From Campylobacter jejuni (GTDB lineage Bacteria > Campylobacterota > Campylobacteria > Campylobacterales > Campylobacteraceae): DNA of 41,869 nt. Under the pieces are notes generated by a model. The model was not told where the DNA came from, searched no databases, and worked only from the letters and a program-made list of their open reading frames with translations. Shown one piece after another: positions 28,132 to 36,507 of this stretch. Position 1 is the stretch's first letter. The number at the start of each line of letters is the position of its first letter. The position numbers and the translations under genes were made by a program. The stretch covers positions 1 to 41,869 of the forward strand of contig NZ_NFOE01000034.1 of NCBI RefSeq assembly GCF_002179635.1, read 5' to 3'.

Positions 28132-30018
28132 ATGCGTTATATTACTACTCCGATATATTATGTAAATGATGTGGCACACATAGGACATGCTTACACTACG
28201 ATTATAGCAGATACTTTGGCTAGATTTTATCGCTTGCAAGGAGAAAAAACATTCTTTTTAACAGGTACAGATGAACATGGTCAAAAGATAGAGCAAGCTG
28301 CTAATGCTAGAAATTTTACCCCTAAAGAATATGCAGATGAAATCAGTTCTAAGTTTAAAAAACTTTGGGATGAGTTTGAGATTTCTTATGATTATTTTAT
28401 TAGAACTACAGATGAAAACCACAAATTAAGTGTACAAAAAGCATTTAAAAAAATGTTTGATAAAGGTGATATTTATAAAGGAACTTATGAAGGCTTTTAT
28501 TGTGTTTCTTGTGAGAGTTATTTTACCCAAACTCAGCTTGTAAATGAGTGTCATTGTCCAGATTGTGGTAAAAAAACACAGCTTTTAAAAGAAGAAAGTT
28601 ATTTTTTTAAGCTTTCTAAATATCAAGATCAAATTCTTAAATGGTATAAAGAAAAAGAGCCGATTTTACCTAAAAATAAGGCTAATGAATTAATCCACTT
28701 TGTAGAAGGCGGTTTAAAAGATCTTTCTATTACAAGAACGAGTTTTGAATGGGGTATAAAGCTTCCAAAAGAATTAAATGATGAAAAACATGTGGTGTAT
28801 GTTTGGCTTGATGCTTTGATGAATTATGTAAGTGCTTTGGGTTATGGACTTGATGATAAAAATATGGATCTTTGGCCTGCTCATATTCATTTTGTAGGTA
28901 AAGATATCTTACGTTTTCATGCAGTGTATTGGCCTGCGTTTTTGATGAGTTTAGAGCTTCCTTTGCCTAAATTTGTAGCAGCACATGGTTGGTGGACTAA
29001 AGATGGTGAAAAAATGAGCAAATCTAAAGGTAATGTAGTAGCACCTAAAGAAGTGGCAGATACTTTTGGTTTAGAAGCTTTTAGATATTTTTTACTCAGA
29101 GAAGTTCCTTTTGGCAATGATGGGGATTTTTCACAAAAAGCATTAATCACTAGAATCAATGCAGAGTTAAGCAATGAGCTTGGAAATTTATTAAATAGAA
29201 TTATCGGTATGAGTGCTAAGTATTCTCAAAATATTATTGATTGTAAAGATGTGAACTTGCATTTTAATCAAGAATTAAATGAATGTAAAGAATATTTAGA
29301 TAATGCAATTAATGCTTTAGAAAATATCCAACCAAATCGTTATTTAGAAGAGCTTTTCAAGGCTTTATCTTTAGCAAATTTAAGTATTAGCAAATATGAG
29401 CCTTGGAATTTAATTAAAAATGATCAAATGCAAAAAGCTAATGCCTTAGTGGCTTTGTGTGCTAATATTTTAACAAAAGTTACTATTTTACTTTCAGCTG
29501 CTATGCCAAAAACAGCTTTAAAAATTGCCAAATCTTTAAATTTTGAAATTTCAAATGAAAATTACCAAAAATTAATCTTAAACAATCAATTATGTGATTT
29601 AAAATCAAGTGCATGTGAAGCTTTATTTCCAAAAGTTGAATTAACCCAAGAAAGCAAAAAAGAAGAAAAAGCAGAAGAAAAGCCAAGTTTGCCTCAAATT
29701 AAAATAGATGATTTTAAAAAAATCGAAATTAAAGTAGCATTAGTAAAAGATTGTCAGAATATAGAGGGTAGTGAAAAGCTTTTAAAATTTCAACTTGAAC
29801 TTGAAAATGGTGAGTTAAGACAAGTACTTTCGGGTATTGCTAAATTTTATAAAGCTAGTGAATTAATAGGCAAGCAAGTTTGTGTGATTACAAATTTAAA
29901 AAAAGCTAAAATTTTTGGCCATGAAAGCCAAGGTATGATTTTAAGTGCTCAAAAAGATGAAAAATTAGTTTTAATTAGCCCACAAAGCTTTATTGAAAAT
30001 GGAGCTTTAATAGGCTAA
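28132..30018 (+). CDS. metG: Methionyl-tRNA synthetase
   Basis: MetRS charges tRNA-Met. The ATG at 28132, 6 bases after AAAGG, is preferred over TTG at 28126, which abuts the Shine-Dalgarno, giving 628 residues. It shows AHIGHAYTT (HIGH), two CxxC-type pairs near 125-150 (YCVSC, CHCPDC; zinc knuckle), KMSKSKGN (KMSKS) and a C-terminal tRNA-binding EMAP/Trbp111-like domain (about 530-628). A lysine- and glutamate-rich linker precedes that domain. The C-terminal domain normally mediates dimerisation. Confidence 0.97.
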   Translation: MRYITTPIYYVNDVAHIGHAYTTIIADTLARFYRLQGEKTFFLTGTDEHGQKIEQAANARNFTPKEYADEISSKFKKLWDEFEISYDYFIRTTDENHKLSVQKAFKKMFDKGDIYKGTYEGFYCVSCESYFTQTQLVNECHCPDCGKKTQLLKEESYFFKLSKYQDQILKWYKEKEPILPKNKANELIHFVEGGLKDLSITRTSFEWGIKLPKELNDEKHVVYVWLDALMNYVSALGYGLDDKNMDLWPAHIHFVGKDILRFHAVYWPAFLMSLELPLPKFVAAHGWWTKDGEKMSKSKGNVVAPKEVADTFGLEAFRYFLLREVPFGNDGDFSQKALITRINAELSNELGNLLNRIIGMSAKYSQNIIDCKDVNLHFNQELNECKEYLDNAINALENIQPNRYLEELFKALSLANLSISKYEPWNLIKNDQMQKANALVALCANILTKVTILLSAAMPKTALKIAKSLNFEISNENYQKLILNNQLCDLKSSACEALFPKVELTQESKKEEKAEEKPSLPQIKIDDFKKIEIKVALVKDCQNIEGSEKLLKFQLELENGELRQVLSGIAKFYKASELIGKQVCVITNLKKAKIFGHESQGMILSAQKDEKLVLISPQSFIENGALIG

Positions 30019-30960
30019 ATGAATATTTCTAATTTTGTTGAGCTTGTTAATGCCCAAGTTTTAAACCATGGAGCAACTTCTAGTGTTTATGATTTTAGTA
30101 TAGATTTAAATAAAGTCAAACAGGCAAGTGTTTTTTTTGCTAAAAATAACGAACAAGCAAGTTTTGCTATAAAACTTGGTGCCTATGTTATAGTAAGCGA
30201 AGAAAAATTAAATCTTGAAGATAAAGATGTGTTTTATCTTCAAGTTGATGATCTTGAAAAAGCTATTTTTAGACTTTTTAGATTTTTATGTGAAGAAAAA
30301 TCTTATGAATTTCTATACTGCAATCATACAGAATTAAAATTTGCAAAGGCATTTAATTTTAAAGTCTTAAACTCAAACATTTTATTAGATTTTGATCTTT
30401 TAAAAAATTCAAAAGAAAAAACTTTCTTTTGTTCTGATGATGAAAAATTTATTTTAAAATTAAAATCAAATTTTCATACCTTAAAAGCTTGTAAATATGA
30501 AATTTTAGGCTCTAAATCTTTATTTCAAACGAGTTTGCTTTGTAAAAATTTGTATTTTAAAGATTTAAAATTTGCATTTTTTTATGCAGATATTTTTGCT
30601 AGTTTTATTGAATTTATAGAAAGTCAAAAATTATCTTTTAGTTTTAATGATAAAAAATTAGAACTTTTTAAAGCCTATTTTTTAAACTCAAAAAATGAAA
30701 TTTGTGCTTTTGGGGGCAGTTCTAGAGTAGTTTTACTTGTAGAAAATGAAGAAGATTTTGAATTTATAGCACAAAATTTTCAAGGCGTTAAAGATTTCAA
30801 AATAGCATTAAAAAATTCATTATTTTGCGATTTTTCTTATGTAAATTTAAATGAATTAAAGAATTTTTTTGATTTTAAATATTGTCTGATCAAAGAAAGC
30901 GAAGAAGAGTTTTTGGAGTATTTTTTAGCACGAGAGAAAAAAATTAGTTTATTTGATTAA
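30019..30960 (+). CDS. Hypothetical protein with MurE/MurF N-domain-like start
   Basis: The 313-residue cytoplasmic protein follows metG with no gap (TAA then ATG). Its first 95 residues resemble the substrate-binding N-domain of MurE/MurF ligases: a DFSIDLNKVKQASVFFA segment like DSRxVxPGDLFFA, then IKLGAYVIVSEE and VDDLEKAIFRL. The rest has no ATP-binding GxxGKT loop, so it cannot be a normal Mur ligase. From memory a gene in this position is uncharacterised in C. jejuni. The MurE/F resemblance is my reading and is weak. Confidence 0.7.
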   Translation: MNISNFVELVNAQVLNHGATSSVYDFSIDLNKVKQASVFFAKNNEQASFAIKLGAYVIVSEEKLNLEDKDVFYLQVDDLEKAIFRLFRFLCEEKSYEFLYCNHTELKFAKAFNFKVLNSNILLDFDLLKNSKEKTFFCSDDEKFILKLKSNFHTLKACKYEILGSKSLFQTSLLCKNLYFKDLKFAFFYADIFASFIEFIESQKLSFSFNDKKLELFKAYFLNSKNEICAFGGSSRVVLLVENEEDFEFIAQNFQGVKDFKIALKNSLFCDFSYVNLNELKNFFDFKYCLIKESEEEFLEYFLAREKKISLFD

Positions 30961-30982
30961 AAAAATATCAACTTTAAAAAGA

Positions 30983-30988
30983 TATATT
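30983..30988 (+). promoter_or_regulatory. Candidate -10 (TATATT) of the AcfC-like gene
   Basis: GATATATT lies 34 bases before the ATG at 31023, in the 62-base gap after the previous gene. AAAGGA is the Shine-Dalgarno. Confidence 0.4.
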
Positions 30989-31022
30989 TCTAATTTTATT
31001 TTATTAATTTAAAGGAAAAAAT

Positions 31023-31766
31023 ATGAAAAAATTTTTATTTTTAAGTTTATTTGCTGCAGCTGCATTGAATGCTGAAATTTTAGTTTATGGTCCAGGTGGT
31101 CCAGCTCCTGTTTTAAAAGAACTTGCAAAACAGTTTGAAGAAAAACATGGTGAAAAAGTTATTATTAATGCAGGACCAACGCCTAAATGGATTAAACAAG
31201 CAAAAATGGATGCTGATATTATTTATTCTGGCAATACATCTATGATGGATGGATTTATTAAAGCAATGCCAAAACAAATTAAAATACAAGATGTTCAAGT
31301 TTTAAATGCTAGGGGCTCGGGCATGATTGTAAGAGCAAATAATCCAAAAAAAATTAAAAAATTTGAAGATCTTTTAAAAGATGGTGTTAATGTTATGGTA
31401 GTTGATGGAGCGGGGCAGGTTGGCTTGTATGAGGATATGGCTTTGAAAACAGGAAAAATTGAAAATCTAGAAAAACTTAGAAAAAACATCAAAGTATATG
31501 CTAAAAATTCAAAAGCTGCAGTTGATGAGTGGAAAAATAATCCAAATATTGACGCTTTAATTATTTGGACACATTGGATTAAAGCAGTTGGTGAGAAAGA
31601 AAATAAATTTATTAAAGCAGATAAAAACTCAATTATTTATAGAGCCGCTGAAATAGTACCAACACAAAAAGGTCTGAAAAATCCAAAAGTAGCTGAATTC
31701 ATAGAATTTACACAAAGTAAAGAAGCGCAAAAAGTATGGGAAAAAGAAGGTTGGTTAGCTAAATAA
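31023..31766 (+). CDS. AcfC-like periplasmic solute-binding protein
   Basis: The 247-residue exported protein has a signal peptide cleaved after LNA (residue 16) and the mature start EILVYGPGGPAP. The VYGPGGP start and the rest of the sequence resemble AcfC of Vibrio cholerae, a member of the ModA/sulfate-binding class of periplasmic proteins. A small oxyanion or acid is the likely ligand, but it cannot be named. No ABC permease or ATPase is adjacent, so it is either an orphan or acts as a chemosensory binding protein. It is monocistronic with its own promoter and terminator. Confidence 0.8.
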   Translation: MKKFLFLSLFAAAALNAEILVYGPGGPAPVLKELAKQFEEKHGEKVIINAGPTPKWIKQAKMDADIIYSGNTSMMDGFIKAMPKQIKIQDVQVLNARGSGMIVRANNPKKIKKFEDLLKDGVNVMVVDGAGQVGLYEDMALKTGKIENLEKLRKNIKVYAKNSKAAVDEWKNNPNIDALIIWTHWIKAVGEKENKFIKADKNSIIYRAAEIVPTQKGLKNPKVAEFIEFTQSKEAQKVWEKEGWLAK

Positions 31767-31770
31767 ATTA

Positions 31771-31804
31771 AAAGCATTTTACTTTAATGTAAAATGCTTT
31801 TTTT
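31771..31804. terminator. Bidirectional terminator between AcfC-like and yceI genes
   Basis: A perfect 12-bp stem AAAGCATTTTAC / GTAAAATGCTTT with loop TTTAAT is followed by TTTT. The A-rich left side gives a U tract on the other strand. It serves the two convergent genes. Confidence 0.85.
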
Positions 31805-31807
31805 GAA

Positions 31808-32380
31808 TTATTTTTCGTTAATTTCTGCTTCGATGTTGATTTGTACTTCATCACTAAGTGTTAAACTAGAAGTATCTGGAGCAAATTTAAAATCACTTCT
31901 TTTAATTTGTCCTTGTAAAGTAAACCCTGCCTTTTCTTTGCCACTATCTGTTTTGATAACCCCACCAATTTCGGTATCTAAAACGATATCTTTGCTTACA
32001 CCAGCAATATTTAATGAGCCATACATTTTACCTTTTTCATTGGAAATTTTTTCATATTTACTCATCGTAAAAGTGATATTTGGATGAGTTTTTGCTTTGA
32101 AAAAATCATCTTGTTGTAAATGAGCATCTCTTGCTTTATTTTCAGTATTTATAGAGGCAACTTTTATGTTTGCTTGAAGTTTGTTAAATTCAAATTTAGC
32201 ACTATCAAAATCAATTACTGCATCGTAATCTTTAAAATTTCCATTTACATTACTAATTTGTAAATGTTTGATTTTAAATCCTACATTTGTATGGGATTTG
32301 TCTAAGCTAAATTCTTTACTTAAAACATTGCTTGCCAAAATAGAAGCAGCTAAAAAAGAACCAAGTAGTATTTTTTTCAT
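31808..32380 (-). CDS. YceI-family periplasmic protein
   Basis: YceI proteins are lipocalin-like barrels that bind polyisoprenoid or lipid molecules in the periplasm. The 190-residue protein has a signal peptide (to about residue 21, ending LSKE) and the mature family start FSLDKSHTNVGFKIKHL. It also shows the typical middle segments NGNFKDYDAVIDFD, DDFFKAKTHPNITF and FTLQGQIKRSDFKF. The ATG has AAGGAG. It is transcribed alone. Confidence 0.93.
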   Translation of the reverse strand: MKKILLGSFLAASILASNVLSKEFSLDKSHTNVGFKIKHLQISNVNGNFKDYDAVIDFDSAKFEFNKLQANIKVASINTENKARDAHLQQDDFFKAKTHPNITFTMSKYEKISNEKGKMYGSLNIAGVSKDIVLDTEIGGVIKTDSGKEKAGFTLQGQIKRSDFKFAPDTSSLTLSDEVQINIEAEINEK

Positions 32381-32407
32381 GTTTTCTCCTTAATATTTAA
32401 AAAGCAA

Positions 32408-32413
32408 ATTATA
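32408..32413 (-). promoter_or_regulatory. Extended -10 of yceI
   Basis: On the minus strand TGTATAAT ends 28 bases before the ATG. Confidence 0.6.
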
Positions 32414-32441
32414 CAAATGAAAATAAAATGAAAGTAAATTA

Positions 32442-33107
32442 TTAAATGTATTCTATAAAATCTTTCACATTAGCTTCTTTAAAGCCTTTTAATCTTAATA
32501 AACAGCTATCACATTTGCCACAAGCCTTGTCTTCTCTTTCATAGCAAGACCAAGTGTATTCTAAGGCTACCTTTTCTTTTAAGGCTAAATCAACTATTTG
32601 TCCTTTGTTTAGATGAACTAGCGGGGTTTTAATTGCGACATTACAAGTTTTTGTAGTACCTTCATTGATAAACTCACTTGCTTTTTGTATGAAATTTGCG
32701 CTACAATCAGGATAACCACTGCTATCTTCTTGCACCACTCCTATAAAAATACTTTCACATTTTTCTTTTTCAGCTATAGCTCCTGCAATGGATAAAAAAA
32801 TACCATTTCTAAAAGGAACATAAGTGTTTGGAACTTCTTTTTCATGTAGTTTTTCTTTGGGGATTTCTAAATTTAAATCTGTTAAAGAGTTACCACCGAT
32901 ATTTGCTATAAATGAAACATCTAAAATATATTTTGTTTTTATATTAAGTTTTTCACAAATTTTATTAAAACATTCTCTTTCTTTAAGCATGGTGCGTTGA
33001 TTATAATCAAAATGTAAAGCAATAATTTCATATCCTTCTTTTTTAGCTAAATATGCACATAAAGTACTATCCATACCACCACTTATAATACAAAGAGCTT
33101 TTTTCAT
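32442..33107 (-). CDS. queC: 7-cyano-7-deazaguanine (preQ0) synthase
   Basis: QueC uses ATP and ammonia to convert 7-carboxy-7-deazaguanine into preQ0 for queuosine tRNA modification. The 221-residue protein has the PP-loop [13 protein letters not shown] near the N-terminus, [14 protein letters not shown] in the middle, and zinc-binding cysteines in [18 protein letters not shown] at the C-terminus. The start has AAGGAAAAG. It diverges from ybeY over only 52 bases; the other que genes are not in this window. Confidence 0.95.
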   Translation of the reverse strand: MKKALCIISGGMDSTLCAYLAKKEGYEIIALHFDYNQRTMLKERECFNKICEKLNIKTKYILDVSFIANIGGNSLTDLNLEIPKEKLHEKEVPNTYVPFRNGIFLSIAGAIAEKEKCESIFIGVVQEDSSGYPDCSANFIQKASEFINEGTTKTCNVAIKTPLVHLNKGQIVDLALKEKVALEYTWSCYEREDKACGKCDSCLLRLKGFKEANVKDFIEYI

Positions 33108-33125
33108 ACTTTTCCTTAATTTTGA

Positions 33126-33142
33126 TATAATTTGAAATTATA
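33126..33142. promoter_or_regulatory. Overlapping divergent -10 boxes of queC and ybeY
   Basis: Plus-strand TATAAT is at 33126-33131 for ybeY and minus-strand TATAAT at 33137-33142 for queC. They are separated by 5 bases, so each -10 lies at or near the other start site, and the two promoters cannot be open together. Confidence 0.55.
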
Positions 33143-33159
33143 AAATTAAAAGGATAATA

Positions 33160-33570
33160 ATGATTTTTTGTGAAGAAGAAATGGATATTTCTTTTCTTGA
33201 AAAAATTGCTAAAAAAATGAGTGATCAAAATATAGAACTTGTTTTAGTAAATGAAAAAACCATGCATGAAATTAATCTTAACCAAAGGGGAGTAGATAAA
33301 ACTACAGATGTCTTATCTTTTCCCTTAGTGCAAAATTGTGAAAATTTACTTGGAAGTATAGTGATAAATTTAGATGAAGTAAGCAAAAAGGCTATGGAAT
33401 ATAAACATAGCGAAAAAGAAGAGATGGCATTGCTTTTTATCCATGCTATGCTTCATTTGCAAGGATATGATCATGAGGTAGATCAAGGACAAATGAGACA
33501 AAAAGAACAAGAATGGATTGAGTATTTTAAATTGCCAAAAAGTTTGATTGTAAGAGTGCAAGGAGAATAG
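33160..33570 (+). CDS. ybeY: Endoribonuclease YbeY
   Basis: YbeY is a single-strand endoribonuclease needed for 16S rRNA 3' end maturation and ribosome quality control. The 136-residue protein has TTDVLSFPL and the zinc motif HAMLHLQGYDHE (three histidines in the HxxxHxxxxxH pattern). Length is normal. It abuts the DUF3298 gene with no gap. Confidence 0.95.
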   Translation: MIFCEEEMDISFLEKIAKKMSDQNIELVLVNEKTMHEINLNQRGVDKTTDVLSFPLVQNCENLLGSIVINLDEVSKKAMEYKHSEKEEMALLFIHAMLHLQGYDHEVDQGQMRQKEQEWIEYFKLPKSLIVRVQGE

Positions 33571-34539
33571 ATGTTTAAAAAAATTGCTTTGAGTTTGAGT
33601 TTATGTGTGAGTTTGTATGCTTATAATGAAAATACATTTACGCTAAATATTTTAGAAGGAAAGGAATTTGATATTTATCTATATAGCTCTAGTAAAAGTA
33701 ACACTAGTTATGGATTTGTCCAAACAAAACAAAAACAATATAATTTTTGGGGAAGTGCTAAAAATGATGAGTATTATATAGATATAGCAGATTTTGGAAC
33801 TTGTGTTTTAAAAGATATACATAAAAATAATTTTGAAGCTCTATGTAAAATAGATGGTATAAAAAAAGAATTTAACTTTTTGGCCAATAAATCCAATGCA
33901 AGCATTTATCAATTATCACTTAAAGAACAAAAACAAGTAGAAGATAATAAGAGTATTGAGTTTGATTTTAGTGAAGATATATTAAAACTATCAAGTCAAA
34001 ATAAAAATTTAGAAAAAATTATTGATGATTTTAATGAGAATTTAGATAAAAATTCATTAAAACAAAAAGTAAGAGAAAGTTTTGATAAATGGAATAAAGA
34101 AGATATTTCTAATAATGAGTTTTTTTCTCAAGCTTATATAATTTATCAAGATGAGCATATTGTTTCTTTAGGAAAAAATATTTATGAGTATAAAGGCGGT
34201 GCTCATGGTATGACTAATTTTTTAAGAAAAACTTATAGCATTGATGATATGAAACTTCTTAGATTGAAAAATGAGTTAAAAATAGAAAATGAAGATTTTC
34301 AGAATATGATTAAGCAAAAGATTTTAAGTTTATATAATGAAAATGAGTTATTTGATATTAAAGAGCTTAAAATAAGTGAAATTTTTGAAGTGAGAAAAAA
34401 TGGATTAGTTTTGATATGGGAGCCTTATGATATAGCTCCTTACTCTACTGGAGTAATTGAAATTTTTATAAGTTATGATGAGTTAAAACCTTTTTGGAAA
34501 AATAATTCAAAACTTGCTTATTTGAGTAAAACCAAATAA
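33571..34539 (+). CDS. Exported DUF4163/DUF3298 (RsiV-like) protein
   Basis: The 322-residue protein has a signal peptide (MFKKIALSLSLCVSLYAY). The C-terminal half resembles the DUF4163/DUF3298 pair found in RsiV and PdaC: YKGGAHGMTNFLRKTYS around 210-226, then a beta domain with EPYDIAPYSTGVIEI and a YDEL near the end. The family includes lysozyme-binding anti-sigma factor domains, so binding of host lysozyme or peptidoglycan is a reasonable guess. No sigma factor is nearby. It follows ybeY directly and converges on the PepSY-like gene with a 4-base gap. Confidence 0.8.
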   Translation: MFKKIALSLSLCVSLYAYNENTFTLNILEGKEFDIYLYSSSKSNTSYGFVQTKQKQYNFWGSAKNDEYYIDIADFGTCVLKDIHKNNFEALCKIDGIKKEFNFLANKSNASIYQLSLKEQKQVEDNKSIEFDFSEDILKLSSQNKNLEKIIDDFNENLDKNSLKQKVRESFDKWNKEDISNNEFFSQAYIIYQDEHIVSLGKNIYEYKGGAHGMTNFLRKTYSIDDMKLLRLKNELKIENEDFQNMIKQKILSLYNENELFDIKELKISEIFEVRKNGLVLIWEPYDIAPYSTGVIEIFISYDELKPFWKNNSKLAYLSKTK

Positions 34540-34543
34540 GCTT

Positions 34544-34954
34544 TTAATCATCAAATTTTTGTCTTAAAATCGTCCCATTATCATCTATGTAAAGTTTCAT
34601 TTGATTATTAAGTTTGATTTTATAATAAGAAATTTTTCTTTCTATCTCTATGATTGCTGTATTAGGGTAGATATTTTTAATGGTATTTTGTATTGCTAGG
34701 GGTAAAATCGCATAATTTAGCGATCTAAAATTTTCAGCCTCTTTAAATTCTCCATTAAGTGAAAACTCAATCTCACTTCCATCGCTTAAATAAATCTCAT
34801 AAGAATAACCATCTTGTTCTACCAGACCTATTTCTGCATTAAAATAATCTTTGATAAATTGTTTGATATTTGCAGGCAAAGAATCAGGTGCTATGACTAT
34901 ACCTGCATTAAGAGTATTTAAACTAATCAAAAAAGCTAAAGCTAGTTTTTTCAT
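34544..34954 (-). CDS. Periplasmic PepSY-like protein (copy 2)
   Basis: The 136-residue exported protein has a signal peptide (MKKLALAFLISLNTLNAG) and two PepSY-like halves. It is clearly paralogous to the 22340-22762 product: both have a LPAN(S/I)K(N/Q)FI segment, YLDNGTELEF or YLSDGSEIEF, and the ending QKFDD. The function is unknown. It lies between an oppositely oriented DUF3298 gene and a rhomboid gene. A minus-strand TACAAT at 34983-34988 may be its -10. Confidence 0.8.
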   Translation of the reverse strand: MKKLALAFLISLNTLNAGIVIAPDSLPANIKQFIKDYFNAEIGLVEQDGYSYEIYLSDGSEIEFSLNGEFKEAENFRSLNYAILPLAIQNTIKNIYPNTAIIEIERKISYYKIKLNNQMKLYIDDNGTILRQKFDD

Positions 34955-34982
34955 TTTTAACCTTATTTTATTTTTTGACGAT

Positions 34983-34988
34983 ATTGTA
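34983..34988 (-). promoter_or_regulatory. Candidate -10 (TACAAT) of PepSY-like copy 2
   Basis: Minus-strand TACAAT lies 28 bases before the ATG at 34954, in the 114-base divergent gap with the rhomboid gene. Confidence 0.4.
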
Positions 34989-35039
34989 TCTTATTAGTGT
35001 GAATTTTATGTGTAAGCTAGAATTTAAATAGCTTTTTGT

Positions 35040-35045
35040 TATAAT
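35040..35045 (+). promoter_or_regulatory. -10 box of the rhomboid-sixA pair
   Basis: TGTTATAAT with TATAAT at these positions lies 23 bases before the ATG at 35069; AGTAGGG is the Shine-Dalgarno. Confidence 0.6.
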
Positions 35046-35068
35046 TATTAAAAATACAAAGTAGGGCA

Positions 35069-35599
35069 ATGGTAGCTTCTTTTTTAATCGCTTTAAATAT
35101 TGTGATATTTGTCTTTGTGAATTATCTTTATTTTGGATCTTTAAATTTAGATGCTATTTTGGGTTTAAATTTATTTTTTTTTCAAGGATTTTACTGGCAA
35201 ATTCTAAGCTCAATGTTTATGCATGGAAATTGGCCTCATTTGATTTTAAATATGATAGTGCTTTTTCAATTTGGCTCTATGCTTGAAAAGTATTTAAAAA
35301 GTTTTAAATTTGCTTTGCTTTATTTAATTGGCGGAATTCTTTGCTCTTTACTTAGTGCTTTTTATGTGTATTTAAGCTTTGATGGTAGTTTTGTAAATGT
35401 AGTGGGTGCAAGTGGTGCTATATGTGTTTTAATGGGATATTATGCATATTTGGATAAAACCGCCACTAAAGGACTTATCGTAGCTATATTACTAATGAGT
35501 TTTGTGCCTATTTTTATGGGTGTAAATATAGCTTGGTATGCGCATATTTTTGGCTTTATATGTGGATATGTTTTGGGTAAATTTAAGGTTATAAAATGA
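35069..35599 (+). CDS. Rhomboid-family intramembrane serine protease
   Basis: The 176-residue membrane protein has about six predicted helices and the compact rhomboid core: HGNWPHLILNMIVLFQFG (the conserved HxxxHxxxN-like loop), GASGAICVLMG with predicted catalytic S115, and AHIFGFICGYVLG with predicted base H159. It cleaves transmembrane segments of unknown substrates. The stop overlaps the sixA ATG (ATGA), so the two are likely coupled. A rhomboid-sixA pair occurs, from memory, in C. jejuni too. Confidence 0.9.
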   Translation: MVASFLIALNIVIFVFVNYLYFGSLNLDAILGLNLFFFQGFYWQILSSMFMHGNWPHLILNMIVLFQFGSMLEKYLKSFKFALLYLIGGILCSLLSAFYVYLSFDGSFVNVVGASGAICVLMGYYAYLDKTATKGLIVAILLMSFVPIFMGVNIAWYAHIFGFICGYVLGKFKVIK

Positions 35600-36087
35600 A
35601 ATATATCTATTTTATCCGTCATGCCAAGGCTCAAAAAGAAAATTATGATCAAGATTTGCAACGAGAGCTTAGTTCTAGTGGAAAAGATGATCTAAAAACT
35701 ATGATTTATAGGATTAAAGATTTAGAATTTAAAGCTCAAAGCATTATTTCAAGTCCTGCTAGGCGTTGTATAAAAACAGCGCAAAAACTTTGCAAAAGCT
35801 TTTCTTTAAAAGAAAAAGATATTAAGATAGAAAAAAGCTTTTATGATGGTAATTTAGAGGATGTATTAAATTTTATAAAAGAATTAAAAGAGAGTAGGGT
35901 AGTGCTAATTATGCACAATCCTTTATTACAAGAACTTTGTGAGTATTTAGCTCATATAGATTTAGAAAACTTTCCAACTTCTGCTATTTTATGTATGCAA
36001 TTTGATATAAAAGAATTTAAAGATATAAAAGAATACAGCGGGGAAGTTGTGTTTTTTGATTATCCTAAAAGTCAAGAAAATAGCTAA
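35596..36087 (+). CDS. sixA: SixA-type phosphohistidine phosphatase
   Basis: The 163-residue histidine phosphatase superfamily protein has the N-terminal RHAKA motif (phospho-acceptor His) and SSPARRCIKTA, plus a second His in LIMHNPLLQELCEYL. This size and pattern match SixA, which dephosphorylates phosphohistidine on signalling proteins; a general phosphoglycerate mutase-like phosphatase is an alternative. No phosphotransfer partner is adjacent. The translational overlap with the rhomboid gene suggests co-expression. Confidence 0.85.
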   Translation: MKYIYFIRHAKAQKENYDQDLQRELSSSGKDDLKTMIYRIKDLEFKAQSIISSPARRCIKTAQKLCKSFSLKEKDIKIEKSFYDGNLEDVLNFIKELKESRVVLIMHNPLLQELCEYLAHIDLENFPTSAILCMQFDIKEFKDIKEYSGEVVFFDYPKSQENS

Positions 36088-36507
36088 TCTACATTTTTAA
36101 CTTCAATTTTATTTAAGCAAAAATATAAACTAAAATTTATCTGAAATAAAAAATATACATCTTTAGTCTTTCATAACTGCATAAAATAACTTATAATATT
36201 TTTCAAAAAATTATACTTATTTTTTTATGGATAAATTATTTTAATTCAAAAATTAAAATGCTTTAAATTACTATATTATAGGTATTTAAAAATACATTCC
36301 ATCTATGAAATAACAGATAAATATAAAAGTTTGAAAATTATAGTTTTCAATACAAAATATATACAATTTCAAGATTTTACTATTTATCATATAATTTTAC
36401 ATATATATTAAGTTTAAGTTAAAATATTTTTATAGACTAAAAAAGCTGAAATGATGAGTAAAAAGGAAAATAAATATAAAAGTTTAGCTTGTATGAAATT
36501 TTTGGTT
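36088..36507. other. 420-bp gene-free AT-rich stretch
   Basis: No reading frame with a ribosome binding site was found beyond a 25-codon ORF at 36451-36528, which I do not support. The stretch is rich in A/T runs and contains the dif-like palindrome described separately. It could also hold a small RNA or a decayed gene, but I see no hairpin-plus-U-tract to define one. Confidence 0.6.
36331..36350. other. dif-like palindrome (candidate difH site)
   Basis: TTGAAAATTATAGTTTTCAA is symmetric at 18 of 20 positions: 7-bp arms TTGAAAA / TTTTCAA around TTATAG. Its arms and near-symmetric centre resemble, as I remember them, the XerH recombination sites of Helicobacter and Campylobacter (GAAAA...TTTTC cores). 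It lies about 1.1 kb upstream of xerH in otherwise gene-free sequence, a common arrangement. Not verified against known sites. Confidence 0.5.

Noticed and set aside
31794..32087. 97-codon plus-strand ORF opposite yceI
   Set aside because: It starts within the terminator region and is antisense to a conserved gene without an RBS.
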